Below are positions 1 to 11,589 of a DNA stretch of 64,000 bases, piece after piece. The notes beneath the pieces were generated by a model that made no database searches, had not been told where the DNA came from, and worked only from the letters and a program-made list of their open reading frames with translations. The number at the start of each line of letters is the position of its first letter. Positions within the stretch are counted from its first letter, which is position 1. This DNA comes from Avena insularis. Lineage: Eukaryota; Streptophyta; Magnoliopsida; Poales; Poaceae. The translations under genes and the position numbers were made by a program. The stretch is from the NCBI GenBank assembly GCA_023614405.1, contig CM042689.1:325538305-325602304 (forward strand), read 5' to 3'.

Positions 1-99
1 GACTTTGTCCTTCACAACATAATACTTTATATCTATAGACTTTGAAGCATTACTCGACTTGTTGTTGTGAGCATAGAATATCGCGGCTCGTTGTCACAA

Positions 100-3000
100 G
101 ACATCTTTAGTGGCTCTTGATGCAGTCAACCACTTTCAAGTCGGGTAAGAATTTCTTTAACCATAACGCTTTGTCCCATGGCCTCATAGCATGTTATAAA
201 TTCTGCATACATCGTATTTGATGAAAATATCGACTGTTTGGCGCTTCTCCAAGATATATCACCTCCTGCGAGAGTAAAGACATAACCTTTCGTGGTCTTT
301 CTGTCGTCTTTATCTCCATGAAAATCATCATCTGAATACCCTTTTATCTCTAGGGAATCAGATCTTACGTATGTTAGCATGAGGCCTTTTGTGTCTTGCA
401 CATAACGCAAAGCTTTCTTTACCATCTTCGATTTCTATGCCTGGATTCTCTTGATACCTACCGGTACCCGGTGATAAATGCTAAGTCGAGGTGCACACTT
501 GTGCATACCGTAAGCTTCCAACAGCAAGCATATGGTAATCGACTTCATTTGATCGATCTCATATTGATTCTTTGGACATTGGGATTTCCCAAAACTATCG
601 CCTTGACTATGGGAACAGGTGTTGAATTACTCGCATGCATATTGTATTTCTTTAAAATCTTTTTCACAATACTTTCTGCGACAGTCCTAACACTCCATTC
701 TTTCTGTCTCGGTGAATTTCTATGCCCAAAACATAAGAGGCTTCACCAAGGTCTTTCATGTCAAAGTTTGATGACAAGAACTTCTTTGTTTCTAGTAGTA
801 GACTAACATCACTGCTAGCAAGCAGAATGTCATCCACATATAGAATTAGGAAAATATATTTCCCACTTTTGAACTTTGCATAAATGCAGTTGTCCTCAAC
901 ATTTTCTTTGAATCCAAGTCTTTTAATGGTATCATTAAACTTTAAATACCACTGCCTAGAGGCTTGCTTTAACCCATAAATGGATTTCTTTAGGCGGCAT
1001 CCCATATGTTCCTTCCCCTCCATGAAAAAACCCTTGGGTTGTTTCATGTAAACATTTTCTTCTAAATCTCCATTTAGAAATGCCGTCTTGACATCCATTT
1101 GATGTAACTCTAAATCAAAATGTGCAACTAGTGCCATGATGATTCTGAAGGAGTCCTTACATGAGACCGGAGAAAAAGTCTCATTGTAGTCTACGTCTTC
1201 TCTTTGCGTAAAGTCTTTTGCCACGAGTCTAGCTTTGTACTTTTCTACATTCCCATTGGAGTCATATTTTGTTTTGTAGACCCATTTGCATCCTACTGTT
1301 TTGGCTCCTTTGGGAATTTCCTCTAAGTCCCAAACATTTTTGAAACTCATCGATTTCATTTCGTCTTCCATTGCCTCCACCCACTTGGCTGAGTGAGGGC
1401 TACTCATGGCTTCTTCATATGAGGTAGGATCGCCCTCCATATGAACTACATTGTAGACTTTGTAAATTTCTTTGGAAATGGCTGGTCTTCGTTCTCTTTT
1501 AGACCGTCTGAGTTCATCATACTCTTGCTCATTTCTTGCCTCGGTTTCAGGCACATTTTCAGTAGGTGGCTGTTTTGGATCCCTTTCGTGCTCAACAGTG
1601 GGTTCAGGTGGCTCCTGATGGACAGGTTCCGAACTTTCGCCCATTGTTGTCACGTGTGGAGTCACAACAGGTGCCGGCACCACAACCTCAGGGGTTGTAG
1701 ATGGTGGCACAACAGGTAGCGAGAAAAATGGCTCCTGAGTCATCGTATTAGGTGCATGCGCCCTCTTCTCCTCAAGATCAATTTTCCTAGCTACCGTGCT
1801 CCCCCTCATCAATTCGTCCTCCAAGAATACTGCATGTCTCGTTTCTACAAACTTTGTGTATCTGTCGGGACAGTAGAAACGATAGCCTTTGGACTTATCT
1901 GGATAGCCAATAAAATGGCAAGATACTGTTTTGGGGTCTAACTTTGCAATGTTTGGATTAAAAACTTTTGCCTCAGCTGGGCTCCCCCAAACCCTCAAGT
2001 GGTGCAGAGAGGGACTCGTCATCCACAATTCATACGGTGTTTTGGGCACCGACTTACTTGGTACTGTTGAGAATGTGAATGGCGGTTTTAAGCGCCCATC
2101 CACAATCCCAATGGGAGGGTGGAATAGCTCATCATCTTGCGCACCATATCCATAAGGGTGCAGTTTAGCCTTTCACCATCTCCTTCTTTGAGGTTCGCCG
2201 CATAGAATCTTCTGGTCGAGTATTCCTTTTTCTTGCAGGAACCTTGCAAAGGGTCCTGGTACTTGACCATATGGAGTATGCCGACCGTAGTACTCCCCCC
2301 CCCCCACGATCGGACCGAACTATTTAAATTCTTTTATCATGCTGATTTTCTACTTCAGCTTTGAAAATTTTAAATTTATCCAATGCTTCAGATCTTTCTT
2401 TAATTGGATAAATATAACCATACCGGGAGTGATCATCCGTGAATGTTATGAATGAATCATAGCCATCGATACTTTTCACCGGAAACGGTCCACAAATATC
2501 CGGGTGGATTATTTCTAGTGTAGCTATGCTTCGGTTTGCACCCTTTTTAATTTGTTTGACATACTTTCCTTTAATGCAATCTATGCATTGTTCTATGTCG
2601 GAGAACTCTAACGGAGGAAGAATGTCATTTTTAACGAGGCTTTCTATTCTTCTCCTCGAAATATGGCCTAGTCTATAGTGCCATAACTTCGATGAGTCAA
2701 GAGTTCGCTTTCTTTTATTTTGTTCTTTGTTTGACAAGGGAACTTGTTTGCTCACATCACACACAGAAAACACTTTCTCATGCAAGGATAATAAAATAAA
2801 GCTTGTCATGTAGTGAAGAAACACCCACACAAGTATCTTTAAAACATATGGCACACTTGCCATGTCCGCACGGGATACACTTATCAAGTTTCTGTGTAAT
2901 GAAGGCTTTTAGTCTTTTCTATGTCCCATTTTCTGGGGACATGCTATAATTGACAACAAAAAAGGTGTCAAACTGTTGAGGCAGTGAAGCCATCATCAAG

Positions 3001-3180
3001 TGAACAAGAAGTGCAGCCTTTAGCTCCAAATCAGCATCCATGGATTTAAGATTAGCTGCCATGTTGCTCATCCGGAGTTTCTTATGCCATGTGCACCTCC
3101 ATTGTACCTTTTTATCACCAGTTGTTTCAGCAGGTGGGGCATATGTCTTTTGAAGAACTAGTGAACTAGCTCTTTATCTT
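100..3180 (-). pseudogene. Copia gag-pol polyprotein remnant
   Basis: Read on the minus strand, 3090-2930 gives a gag-like stretch (MSNMAANLKSMDAD, then SLPQQFDTFFVVNYS). 2887-2324 gives the GAG-pre-integrase (LWHYRLGHISRRR) and the integrase zinc-binding and core region (CIDCIKGK, DICGPFPV). 2300-1700 gives the rest of the integrase. 2103-664 is a 479-residue open stretch holding the integrase C-terminus and the reverse transcriptase with catalytic YVDD (ILYVDDILLASS) and KSIYGLKQASRQWY. 425-126 is the RNase H with the YAEF motif. The frame changes near 2300 (beside a C homopolymer), near 2100-2270, near 664 and near 430-540. The order and motifs are those of Ty1/Copia; there is no intact polyprotein. 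Confidence 0.9.
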
Positions 3181-3990
3181 TTCTATAAACTACCATGCGG
3201 AAGCACACTTTGCAATTGAGCCTGCATTAGCGTTCTCAATCGTATTCTTTATAAAAATAATGCAACTTTTGTTGGTATTAAAACATCTTTTGGTTCTCTA
3301 AGGTATATGCCATCTCGATAGAGCATGGTCCTTTTTCTTTTACTGCCATGCAATATCATCATCTTTTCTTCTTTAAAACACAATGATGTGTAACCATAAC
3401 AACAATTGCATGCAATTAATCCAACGTTGGTATAAATTAAAACATACAACTGTTTATGCAATTAAATCTATATCACCGTTGGGCAGATAATAGAGATAAA
3501 TGCACATATTATTGCAACAAAACATGATCATGTTATTAATAACGTTGGTCATATAATAACAGAACCATAATTGTTTCAATAATTACTTTAACATAAAATA
3601 ACAAATCATGATCATGCTATTAATAACATTGGTTATATAATAACACAATCATAATCACATTTTAATATCACTTTGTCACATCTTTTGAAAATTTAATTAT
3701 CACTTTATTGCATTTAAGCAATTGCCTTTAACTATTTGCAGCGGAATATGAATACAAAATTCATCAACTTTAATACTTTGTAGAAAAATTTCTGTCACTT
3801 TAATATTCTCTAAACAAAATTTCTTTGGAATGTTTTGAATAGAAAAATCTGTATGAAATTTGCTCAAAAAACTAAACAAAAAACATTAAAACTTTGCTCT
3901 GGAAAAAATAAAACAGAAAAAACTGTGTTGGGTCGCCCTTCTAGGCCTATTCTGTAAACATCCCACAAGGTGACGCTGCTGAGTGCTAAA
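3181..3990. other. AT-rich internal non-coding part of the Copia element
   Basis: No coding match was seen. The segment is AT-rich and repeats a short phrase of the type attaataacattggttata at about 3530-3550 and 3620-3650, so it includes degenerate short tandem copies. It lies between the gag remnant and the GC-rich leader. Confidence 0.5.
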
Positions 3991-4974
3991 ACCGCTCACC
4001 CTCAATCTTGTTGCGCAATACAGGCCTTGCCCTGACCAGCCGCTGCCTCACGTGCTCGCTTGGCTGGCCAAGGCCGCCAAGAGCCTTTCACGCCGAATCG
4101 CGACCGTCGGATGCAGCCCGACCTAAATCTAACGGCCGAGCGTTGGTTTCGCCAGAACAAACCGCCGAGGTCTCCTGAAACCCTAACCCTCATTTGCACC
4201 CTCCCGTCCCCGAGCCCCCACCCCACTCCTCTCCCTGGCGGCGCTCTTGGCGAGAGAGGCGAGGGGGCGCCCCGCCCGGCGACGGTGCCGACGACGAGCC
4301 CCTCCCCCTCTCACCCTGACGCGAGCCCCTTCCCCTCTCTGTCCCATCCACCTCACCTAGCCTCGCTGGTCCTGTCGGTGTGGAGGAACCCGGAGCACCC
4401 GCTCGATGCGGTGACGCAGAGGTGTTGGCGCCGTCGCCGTTCCCTTCGCCGGCGTGTGCGTTCCCCTTGTGGGTGAGCGCTCCGCCGTCGAAAGGGTCTG
4501 GTCGTGGTGCCCTTTACCCCGGGAAGGAGCTGCTGTTTCGATTCGGGGTAGGGTCTGGGGAAGGGTTTTCTCTGTTCGGGATTTGTGGAAACAGGGAGAT
4601 GGGGATCTTTTCTTTCTCTATAGATCGGTTTGATTCATGGAAAACGGGGTACGACGGCGGCTGGGTGGCTCGCCCTTTGCCCCCGAAAAGGATCTTTCCT
4701 TTGGCAGTGGCGGAGGCGCGTCCCCTCTCTGCGGTTTTTCGTCCCCTCGGCTTTGCCGATGCGGAATTGGATCGAGAGGAGCGGCGCGGCAGAACGGCGC
4801 GCCTTTGCTTGCGGGCACGGGGCTGCCGGGTAAGGTCTTTGCCCTTCCCCTTTCTCTCTGTTAGGATTAGGCTTTGGGGATTTTTCTTTTGCGATTTTCT
4901 TTTCGGGATTTGCTTTTGGGGATGAACTAGGGATTCTTTTGATTCTCTTCTACCGAAAAGATCTAGAACTAGCA
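3991..4974 (+). other. GC-rich, gene-like leader segment inside the Copia element
   Basis: About 1 kb whose composition differs sharply from the AT-rich stretch beside it. Read on the plus strand, opposite to the element, it resembles the 5' end of a plant gene: a GAAACCCTAACCC start-like context near 4176, a GC-rich C/T-biased leader, and at 4827-4840 a possible splice donor (GGGTAAGG) followed by T-rich intron-like sequence with runs of cttttgcga type to 4920. No protein family was recognised. It may be a captured host-gene 5' end or simply the long leader of this retrotransposon family. Confidence 0.35.
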
Positions 4975-4987
4975 GGCTCTGATACCA
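4975..4987 (-). other. Primer binding site for initiator tRNA-Met
   Basis: The minus strand reads TGGTATCAGAGCC, the standard plant LTR-element primer site complementary to the 3' end of initiator Met-tRNA. It lies one base from the LTR edge, which fixes the element's orientation and identifies the adjoining LTR as the 5' LTR. Confidence 0.93.
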
Positions 4988-4988
4988 A

Positions 4989-5421
4989 TGTTAGATCTAG
5001 CCTAAACTTGGTAGATGCACTGTAGTGGTCGAACACGTAGATCCGAGAGGGAGAGAGAGAGATGCACTACCTGCGCCCTGGCTTGACAAGCAAGAGCCAG
5101 AGGGGATTCCGGAGCTAGTGCCGGAGCTGGACCCGCCGTCGTTGGCCATGGGAAAGGGGGGCGACGGCGTGAGCGTGGGTGGCTGAGAGTGGTGGCGGCG
5201 GAGCTTCCCGTCGGCCTAGCGCGAACCCTAATCGGTGGGTGTGTCGGTGGGAGGCTGCGGCGCACGGTGAACCTCGTGTCTTGTGCCAATGACCCCACCT
5301 CTTTATATACGCGCATGTGACATGGGCCCACCAACCGGGAGGTTGGGCGTCCCCGATCAGGACGCGGTCAAGGGGTGTGATCGAGCCGTTGGGCTCGGTC
5401 ACGATTGAGATCAATCTAACA
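4989..5421 (-). repeat. 5' LTR of the Copia element
   Basis: 433 bp, starting TGTTAGAT and ending ATCTAACA on the plus strand, so it has the TG...CA ends and an 8-bp inverted terminal repeat. One side abuts the primer binding site; the other abuts LINE sequence, with GTTTC (5422-5426) the expected 5-bp target duplication. The LTR contains a TATA-like box on the minus strand. Confidence 0.9.
5301..5310 (-). promoter_or_regulatory. TATA box of the Copia LTR promoter
   Basis: The minus strand reads GTATATAAAG in mid-LTR. Its position and orientation fit the U3/R promoter driving the element's genomic transcript. Confidence 0.6.
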
Positions 5422-6000
5422 GTTTCAAGTTACCTAGAGGTTCATGTTTGGCGAGCAATGCAATGTTGCGCAACTTCTGGCGGGGTAGTAATAAGGATGG
5501 GGAATGCAAGATATGCTAGGTGTCATGGAAGACTATGTGATCATCTAAATTTTCTGGAGGCATGGGCTTCCGGGATATTGAGCTCTTCAATATGGCAATG
5601 TTGGCTCATCAGGCATGGCGTATACTTTAAAATCCTGAGGCGCTAAGTTGCAGGGTTTTGAAAGTTGTTTATTTCCTGCTTTCGGATTTCCTCAAGGCTA
5701 AATTGGGCTCGTCCTCTTCGTGTGTATGGAGAGAAATCATGGAGGACAGAGAGGCAACGAGACAATGTCTCATCAGACGCATAGGGACAGGACAGGGTAC
5801 GCACGTGTAGAACCAAATTGGGTTACCACGTGATCACATGTTGCGGCCTCTAGCCTGCATAAAAGAAGAACCACCAATGATGGAATCTGATTTCATCGAC
5901 CCCACTATGGCAGCATGGCGAAGTGAGCTACTGCAAGAGTGGTTCTTGCCCATGCATATCGAGATCATCAGGTCGATTTCTTTGAGTATACGCAGGTTCA
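5422..6000 (+). pseudogene. LINE reverse transcriptase C-terminal fragment, split by the Copia insertion
   Basis: One frame starting at 5424 reads FKLPRGSCLASNAMLRNFW, then SGGMGFRDIELFNMAMLAHQ and CRVLKVVYF, with stop codons at several places. After a frame change come PRDHMLRPLACIKEEPP and ESDFIDPTMAAWRSELLQEW (about 5838-5950). This is the segment after the reverse transcriptase, leading toward the zf-RVT region of plant L1-type ORF2. The first codons touch the LTR edge, so the Copia element landed inside this LINE and the 5' part should continue left of the window. Clearly dead. Confidence 0.85.
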
Positions 6001-6847
6001 TCACGTTTCAACACTAGCCGGCGTCATGGTTAAGAGCAATATGTCATCCGGACGATGGCGTATCAACGAAGGCCGATGCCGCCGACGTCGGCGCACGCCG
6101 AAAACCGAGTCCTCAAGATGGCGATGGAGCGGTCTTTTAACGACGTGTTACCGATGTCGAAGCCGGTAGTTTTTTTTTTAAAATAGCCTAATGTAGTTAA
6201 AATTTGGTGTTGTACGAATTTGACATAATATGTAGAACCCATCCGAATTTTAATGAAATCGTCTGTATTCGTCCAAATTTTGCCGAGTTTAAATTGAAAT
6301 TTAACCAAAACCGGAAACTCGGTCTAGAAACACAAGTGGAAAAATTGGACGTTCCTAGATCAAAAGTTACATCCATCCGACGCTAAATAGAGCCGGATTT
6401 CAGCCTGGGAACGCCGAACGAGTGGAGGTGCTCTACATAACGCTACGCCTGTTTTTTTAACTGTAGTCATTCTTCATTAATCAATCGCCACGCCTAGCTG
6501 CTCTCTGTCCAGGTTTGGTCGACAGAAAAAGGCCTAACCGTCTAACTAGGACAAAAAATATTAGGGGTATCCAAACAAAATTCTAGAAATCTGGGTGGGC
6601 CAAGGCCACCTGGTCCTACCCCTCTATACGCCCATGTTCGGTTCCCAACGGGTACCCGCCAGCGCGTGAGATGAAAGAAACATCGACGCATGCGGGAAGA
6701 AAACGATAGAATATTAGGATGGTGTTGATAAAAATGTACGCGTACGTGTGTTGTCTCTAGGACTCCATATTCTTTTGAATCATGTGATGTGTTATGTGTG
6801 TGTGCGTGGTCGGGTCGTAGGTTAGACATAGGATTATTACAGATAGG
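6001..6847. other. Unclassified intergenic or repeat DNA
   Basis: No gene is seen. The stretch 6170-6400 is AT-rich with repeated aaattt phrases (gaattt, aaattttgccg), like the terminal part of a non-autonomous DNA element. 6540-6847 looks like ordinary decayed intergenic DNA with a short (GT)n-like patch near 6795-6805. Confidence 0.5.
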
Positions 6848-6861
6848 ATTAAGACTTAGAG
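6848..6861 (+). repeat. Target-site duplication, left copy
   Basis: ATTAAGACTTAGAG, identical to 7943-7956. A 14-bp exact direct repeat beside a poly(A) tail is the mark of target-primed reverse transcription. Confidence 0.9.
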
Positions 6862-7942
6862 GGTAGACAGACATCACCGTTCTGAAAACTGCTCCTCTCC
6901 TCTCCTCTCCTCCCCACGTGTCTTGCTTTGAGAGTCGTGCTCAGTAGGTCGGGGCCCTTCCGCGCCCTTCTTGCCGGAGTAGCCGGTGGGAGGTGGCGGC
7001 GGAGGGTCGCCGAGGTAGTTGTAGGATGTAGTTTCTTTGGCTTCTTGCCGGTTGTGGGCACTCTGCCCGGTAGGTGGAGCGGAGCTCCAGATCTCGGCGA
7101 CCAGATCTGGGGATTTTTAGGGTTCTTCCTCCTCTTTCTTCTGGCCCGATGGTCGGTGCCGGAGACGAAGAGAAGAACAACCGCCTCCGTCAATAAATCA
7201 AGAGTCGCGGGCGTTCCTTCGAGTGGTGGCTGCACGCTGTGGCTTTTCCTGGCCGGCCGTGGAGGCGAGGAGGAAGAGCATGGTGTTGCAGCTTGCAGGG
7301 ATGCGGATCCTCTCCCGGCCGGCCGTGGTGGCGAGGAGGAGTGGAGAAGCTCGGTTGCGACCTCCTCGAGAGGGTCGTCCTGTTCTCCTGTCAAGGGGAC
7401 AATTTTGGTGGAGCTCTTGGAGTGGGTGGACCGTCTCCCTCCTCTTCCAGGTCGCTATGGTTGCGGCTCAGCGGAGGATGGTGGGATGGTTCTTCTTCTT
7501 CCTCGAGATCTGCAGGTATCTGAAGCTGCGACCTGTGGAGTTCCCAAGCAAAGGCGACGACGCTGGAGCTATTCCTGGCTAGAGAAGCCACTCCACGCCA
7601 AGATCTTGAGCCTTCCGGCTGTAAGTTGGCGCACGCTCAAACCTCCGGTGTGGAGGCCCTGTATGAAGCACCTCGAAGGATTCCCCCCCAAGTGCCGCCA
7701 AGTGGTCTCGTCCCCGGCGCCGCTCTGAGGGCCGACGAGAAGTGCTCGCTGTCGTCGGCGGTGGAGAAGAAGCCTGTGGACCTGATTGCTTTTCCTCTTT
7801 TAGTTTTGAGGGCTTCTTTGCATATGTTGTGGTACTGCTTTTGTTGTTTCCCTCTTTTAGGGGTTATTCTGTAATTTGTACCCACCGACAAGTTTAATGC
7901 AGCTTCTGGGGTCTTCGGACCCTATTCCCGTTCAAAAAAAAA
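6862..7942 (+). mobile_element. Non-autonomous poly(A) retroposon, GC-rich family
   Basis: 1081 bp bounded by a perfect 14-bp direct repeat (6848-6861 and 7943-7956) and ending in a ten-A tail. The body is GC-rich with no recognisable LINE enzyme. A phrase GGCCGGCCGTGGnGGCGAGG occurs near 7250 and 7317, and again three times in the related segment at 20790-21600. Long open frames here (for example 6928-7728) look like composition effects. It was presumably mobilised by a LINE in trans. The intact target duplication suggests a fairly recent insertion. Confidence 0.85.
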
Positions 7943-7956
7943 ATTAAGACTTAGAG
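7943..7956 (+). repeat. Target-site duplication, right copy
   Basis: ATTAAGACTTAGAG directly after the A tail; identical to 6848-6861. Confidence 0.9.
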
Positions 7957-8314
7957 TGGGTCTGGGGGTATAGGTTTGCCACCCCAGACCCGTCCGTTAG
8001 ACTTGACGGGTCTAACTTTTTATCAAATTTTCCCCATTTAAGACGGATACTCATCGGATTTGCCGGTTTCAAGGCCTATTGCCATCCCTATGTGGAGATC
8101 ATCAGGTCGATTTCTTTGAGTACACGCAGGCTGGTTAGAATCCATGATGGGATGCAAATGAGCCCGCAAATGAGAGGGCTGCCCAACTTGAGAGAGATCT
8201 GAACCCTGGAGGAGCCCCATTAAATCTGATATGTAAGCATGGTTGGGTTAGTGTCTACTACGATGCAGAACACACATCGCTCCTGTTAAAGTTTCGCGAC
8301 GTCTACGTTGCAGA
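7957..8314. other. Old flank of the GSTF duplication unit, with a LINE scrap
   Basis: 8095-8130 repeats 35 of 36 bases of the LINE segment at 5961-5996. The next part (agggctgcccaacttgagagag near 8179, then cattaaatct near 8220, then gcagaacacacatc near 8264) has related counterparts at about 19040, 19680 and 20670. This marks it as the left part of flanking DNA duplicated along with the GSTF genes. No gene was seen. Confidence 0.55.
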
Positions 8315-8972
8315 TCAGGTTGCAAGCGGGGCGGGCCTCCCCGCTATGTCGCTACGCCGCCCCGCAAAAGTGGCTGGCGTAGTGCCGCTGGGCCGACCGC
8401 GTCGCAGTGAGTGGGTCAAAGCGGCGAGCCCGCGTTGCCACCTCCTATTTTGCAAACCCGCATACCCGCATAGCCCTAGAGAGCAGTCCACGGAGGTGGA
8501 GCGGTGGAAATCACGATCTTGACGGCGCCTCCATCCCCACGGCGCCTCCCCATGCTGGAGTTCCTCCGTCCATTCCCTCGCCGTCACGCCTAGCTCCGCC
8601 CCGCCCATGCCCCTGTCCGGCTCCTGCTCCATGTCTCCTGCCTCGTGCCTCATTCCGCTGGTGCTCCATGTCTGCCTCACAGTGCTCCTCCGGGTTGCTG
8701 CTCCAACTCCGGCCGCATCCTCTGCCCCTGTCCTGGCCGCTGAAGGTAATCACTCCCCCCTCTCTGAACGAAACTTCTTGGTTATTTGTATCTGACAGAA
8801 GATGAACTCCAAGAAGGCAAGAACCAGCTTCGGTTGGTACTAGACCACTAGAGCACCTGTATTTGATATAGAAACAGATCAATCATTGAAGAGGTTGAAG
8901 TCACCGGTACTAGACTACTAGAGCACTTGTATTTAACAATATTTTGTGGTTCTGACTATTATCTTTGTTTAG

Positions 8973-11133
8973 GAGAAAATATAAGACCTCCAAAAGCTCC
9001 GTCAAAGAAGAGGTTGAAGTCACCGGTAGTTCCTGTTGTGAGATCCCCAGGGGTTAATATCATGTTATCTCAGTCAATGGGCATAAAACGATCATCGCCA
9101 ACACCGTCTCAGACTCCTCGTAAGTTATCATGTCTACCCTGGATATAATTTTTAATATCAATTGTGTGTATCTTAAATAGAAAATGTCTTGGCATAAATT
9201 GTTTGTTCATAGGTCTTACACGTAGATCAAAGAGAAGGAAGCTTAAATCTGAAATGTGGAATGATTTTGATCCTTTATATGAGGGCAACAAACTTATGGA
9301 AGCCAAATGTAAACACTGTAAGAGGGTTTTTGCTGCTGCAAGAGAAGTTGGCACCAGTTCTTGGCTTAGGCATATGCTAGTTTGTGAGGAAAGAGCAAAG
9401 ACAAATGAATTTCTTGACTCCATGAAATCAACTATGTCACAATCTGACCCAAACAGTTCAGTGAAATGGATGTATGATCCTGATAGAGCTCACTTTGAAT
9501 TGGTGAGGATGATAGTCTTACATGAGTTGCCATTCAGAATAGTAGAGTACCAAGGATTTAGGAAATTTGTGCATAGTCTGAATCCTGCATTCCAGTTGGT
9601 CTCTAGGACAACAATCAGACTTGATTGCATCGATATGTTTGATCAACATAAGATACATCTTAAAGAGGTTCTGCAGCAACTAGACTCCTGTGTCTCTTTA
9701 ACTGCAGATATGTGGACTTCGCGTCAAGTTATGAGCTATATGTGTATAACTTGCCATTTTCTTGATGATAAATGGAAATTGCAGAAAAAAGTGATTTGGT
9801 TTTCTGAGGCTGATACGCCACATGATGGAACAAATTTATTTAATATCATGTTGGATTGCATGGAAGATTGGGGTTTGCAAAAAAAGATTTTCTCCATTAA
9901 GCTAGACAATGCATCAAATAACAACTTGTGTGTGAGCTATATGCAAGCAAATCTGCTAGGAAAGAATTTGCTGCCTTGCAAAGGAGATCTTCTACATCGT
10001 CGATGTGGATGTCATGTGATCAACCTCACTGTTCAAGAAGGCTTGACGATTCCTTGCGTGGGAGTGGTGAATATCTGTGAAAGCATAAAGTTTGTTAGAA
10101 GCTCCCCACCTGGGAAAAAGAAGTTCAAAGACATAGTTAAACAAGAGGGAATCACTTGCATGCTAAAAGTATGTTTGGATGTTCCTACACGTTGGAATTC
10201 CACACATTTAATGATCAAAACAGCTCTAGAGTATAGAAGGGCGTTCGCTGCTTTAAAGCTGCAAGATACGTCATACACATGTCAACCAACAGATGATGAG
10301 TGGGAAACAGCGGAATCTGTTTGTAAATTGCTAGAGGTTTTCCTTGATGCCACTATGGTAGTGTCCGGTACGTTATATCCAACATCCCATTTGTATTTCC
10401 ACGAGCTTTGGAAAATTTATCTAACATTAGAAAGAGAGGCTAACCATAAAGAAATGACCATTAAATCTATGGTTGAAGTGATGAAGAAAAAGTTCATGAA
10501 ATATTGGAAGCTATCATATTTGACCATTTGTCTTCCAGTTATACTTGACCCAAGGTACAAGTTCAAATTCTTGGACTTGTGTTTGAAATCTGGTTTTCAA
10601 AGTGAAGCGAGTAAATATCTTGGCAGAGTGAAGAAAACATTCAAGGATCTTTTTGTTGAATATTCCTCGCATGATGATGAATCAATGATGGTGAATGATC
10701 AAGGAAGCAGCAATGTTGGAACAAGTATTGATAACCCGTGGGACCAATGGAATAAGCAAGTTCAAGAAGAACAAAAAAGCGAGCAAAGTTGAGTGAACTT
10801 CAGATTTATTTAAATGATGATGTCCACCCGCAAGAAGATGCTTTCGATATACTCCTCTGGTGGTCCGTAAATGGGCACAAATACCCCATCATATCTCGCA
10901 TAGCAAAGGATGTGCTGGCTGCACCTGTATCAACCGTAGCATCCGAGTCGGCATTCTCTACCGGAGGAAGAATACTAAGTGACTATAGGAGCACTATGAT
11001 ACCCAGCACTGTAGAGGCACTAATCTGTCTACAAGATTGGCTACGGCCTCTCGGTATAACTCTCTCTTCTCATTTTATTGTCATTGTAGGAACTACCCAT
11101 GTAGGAAGTTCTAACATTTTATTGTCATTGTAG
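8973..11133 (+). pseudogene. hAT transposase (BED zinc finger, C-terminal dimerisation domain), one frameshift
   Basis: An exon from about 8973 (after an AG) to 9119 encodes PPKAPSKKRLKSPVV and ends SQTPR. The intron is 9120-9212 (GT..AG) and the next exon starts at 9213 and continues in phase. The BED finger is CKHC...HMLVC (about 9309-9390). Catalytic-region motifs are LTADMWTS, IKLDNASNNN and DVPTRWNST. The frame ends at a TGA at 10790-10792, but the dimerisation domain continues in the frame starting at 10789 (LSELQIYL, then APVSTVASESAFSTGGRIL). Loss of one A in the A run at about 10772-10777 explains the shift. Family members are about 600-750 residues, so the protein is otherwise complete. 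The start codon is uncertain (ATG at 9062 is one option), and the end may lie near 11060 if a further intron exists. Confidence 0.88.
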
Positions 11134-11456
11134 GAACTACTCATGTCAGCACAATAACTGACGATGTTATTTATGGAACACGTGCTGATATTTATGGAAC
11201 AAATGCTGATATTTATTGATTCTTGAGTGTGGCATTAGGTATTCCTTGTTCTTGTTATCCTACATACTGAATACTATGTTGGCATTGTATAATACTTGCT
11301 TGCTTTGGTTATCCTACATACTAAATACTGTTTTGGCATTGTACAAATGAATATTTGCTTGCTTGCTTGTTCTAGTTACAAATGAATACTGTTTTTACTA
11401 AGATACTCTTGTGAATTACTAGAGTACCACAGTCCATAGTACCCTTCTTACATTTT

Positions 11457-11589
11457 GACTGAATGCAATATTGGTACTATCAATCTACTGAATCTATGTT
11501 CTTGACTAAATGCAATATTGGTACTATCAATCTACTGAATCTATGTTCTTGACTAAATGCAATATTGGTACTATCAATCTACTGAATCA
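11457..11589 (+). repeat. 47-bp tandem repeat, about 2.8 copies, in the hAT 3' region
   Basis: The phrase gcaatattggtactatcaat starts at 11465, 11512 and 11559, exactly 47 bases apart, with almost no differences. It lies in the non-coding 3' part of the hAT element. The rest of 11134-12480 is AT-rich with loose repeats (gttatcctacatact near 11255 and 11315; ttgaatttgttctg type phrases near 11980-12110). Confidence 0.85.

Larger units (their letters stand above)
1..5421 (-). mobile_element. Copia LTR retrotransposon, minus strand, 3' end outside window
   Basis: The right end is a 433-bp LTR preceded by a tRNA-Met primer binding site. To its left, on the minus strand, come a leader of about 1.8 kb and then gag, integrase, reverse transcriptase and RNase H in Copia order. 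The second LTR would lie left of base 1, so age and target duplication cannot be read. The element sits inside a LINE: LINE coding sequence resumes directly after the LTR at 5422. The coding part has several frameshifts, so this copy is not autonomous. Confidence 0.9.

Noticed and set aside
6928..7728. 266-residue plus-strand open frame
   Set aside because: Lies within the poly(A) retroposon, low complexity, overlapped by open frames on both strands; no recognisable protein.
11457..11589. CRISPR-like array
   Set aside because: Only about three head-to-tail 47-bp copies with no spacers, in a plant hAT element.
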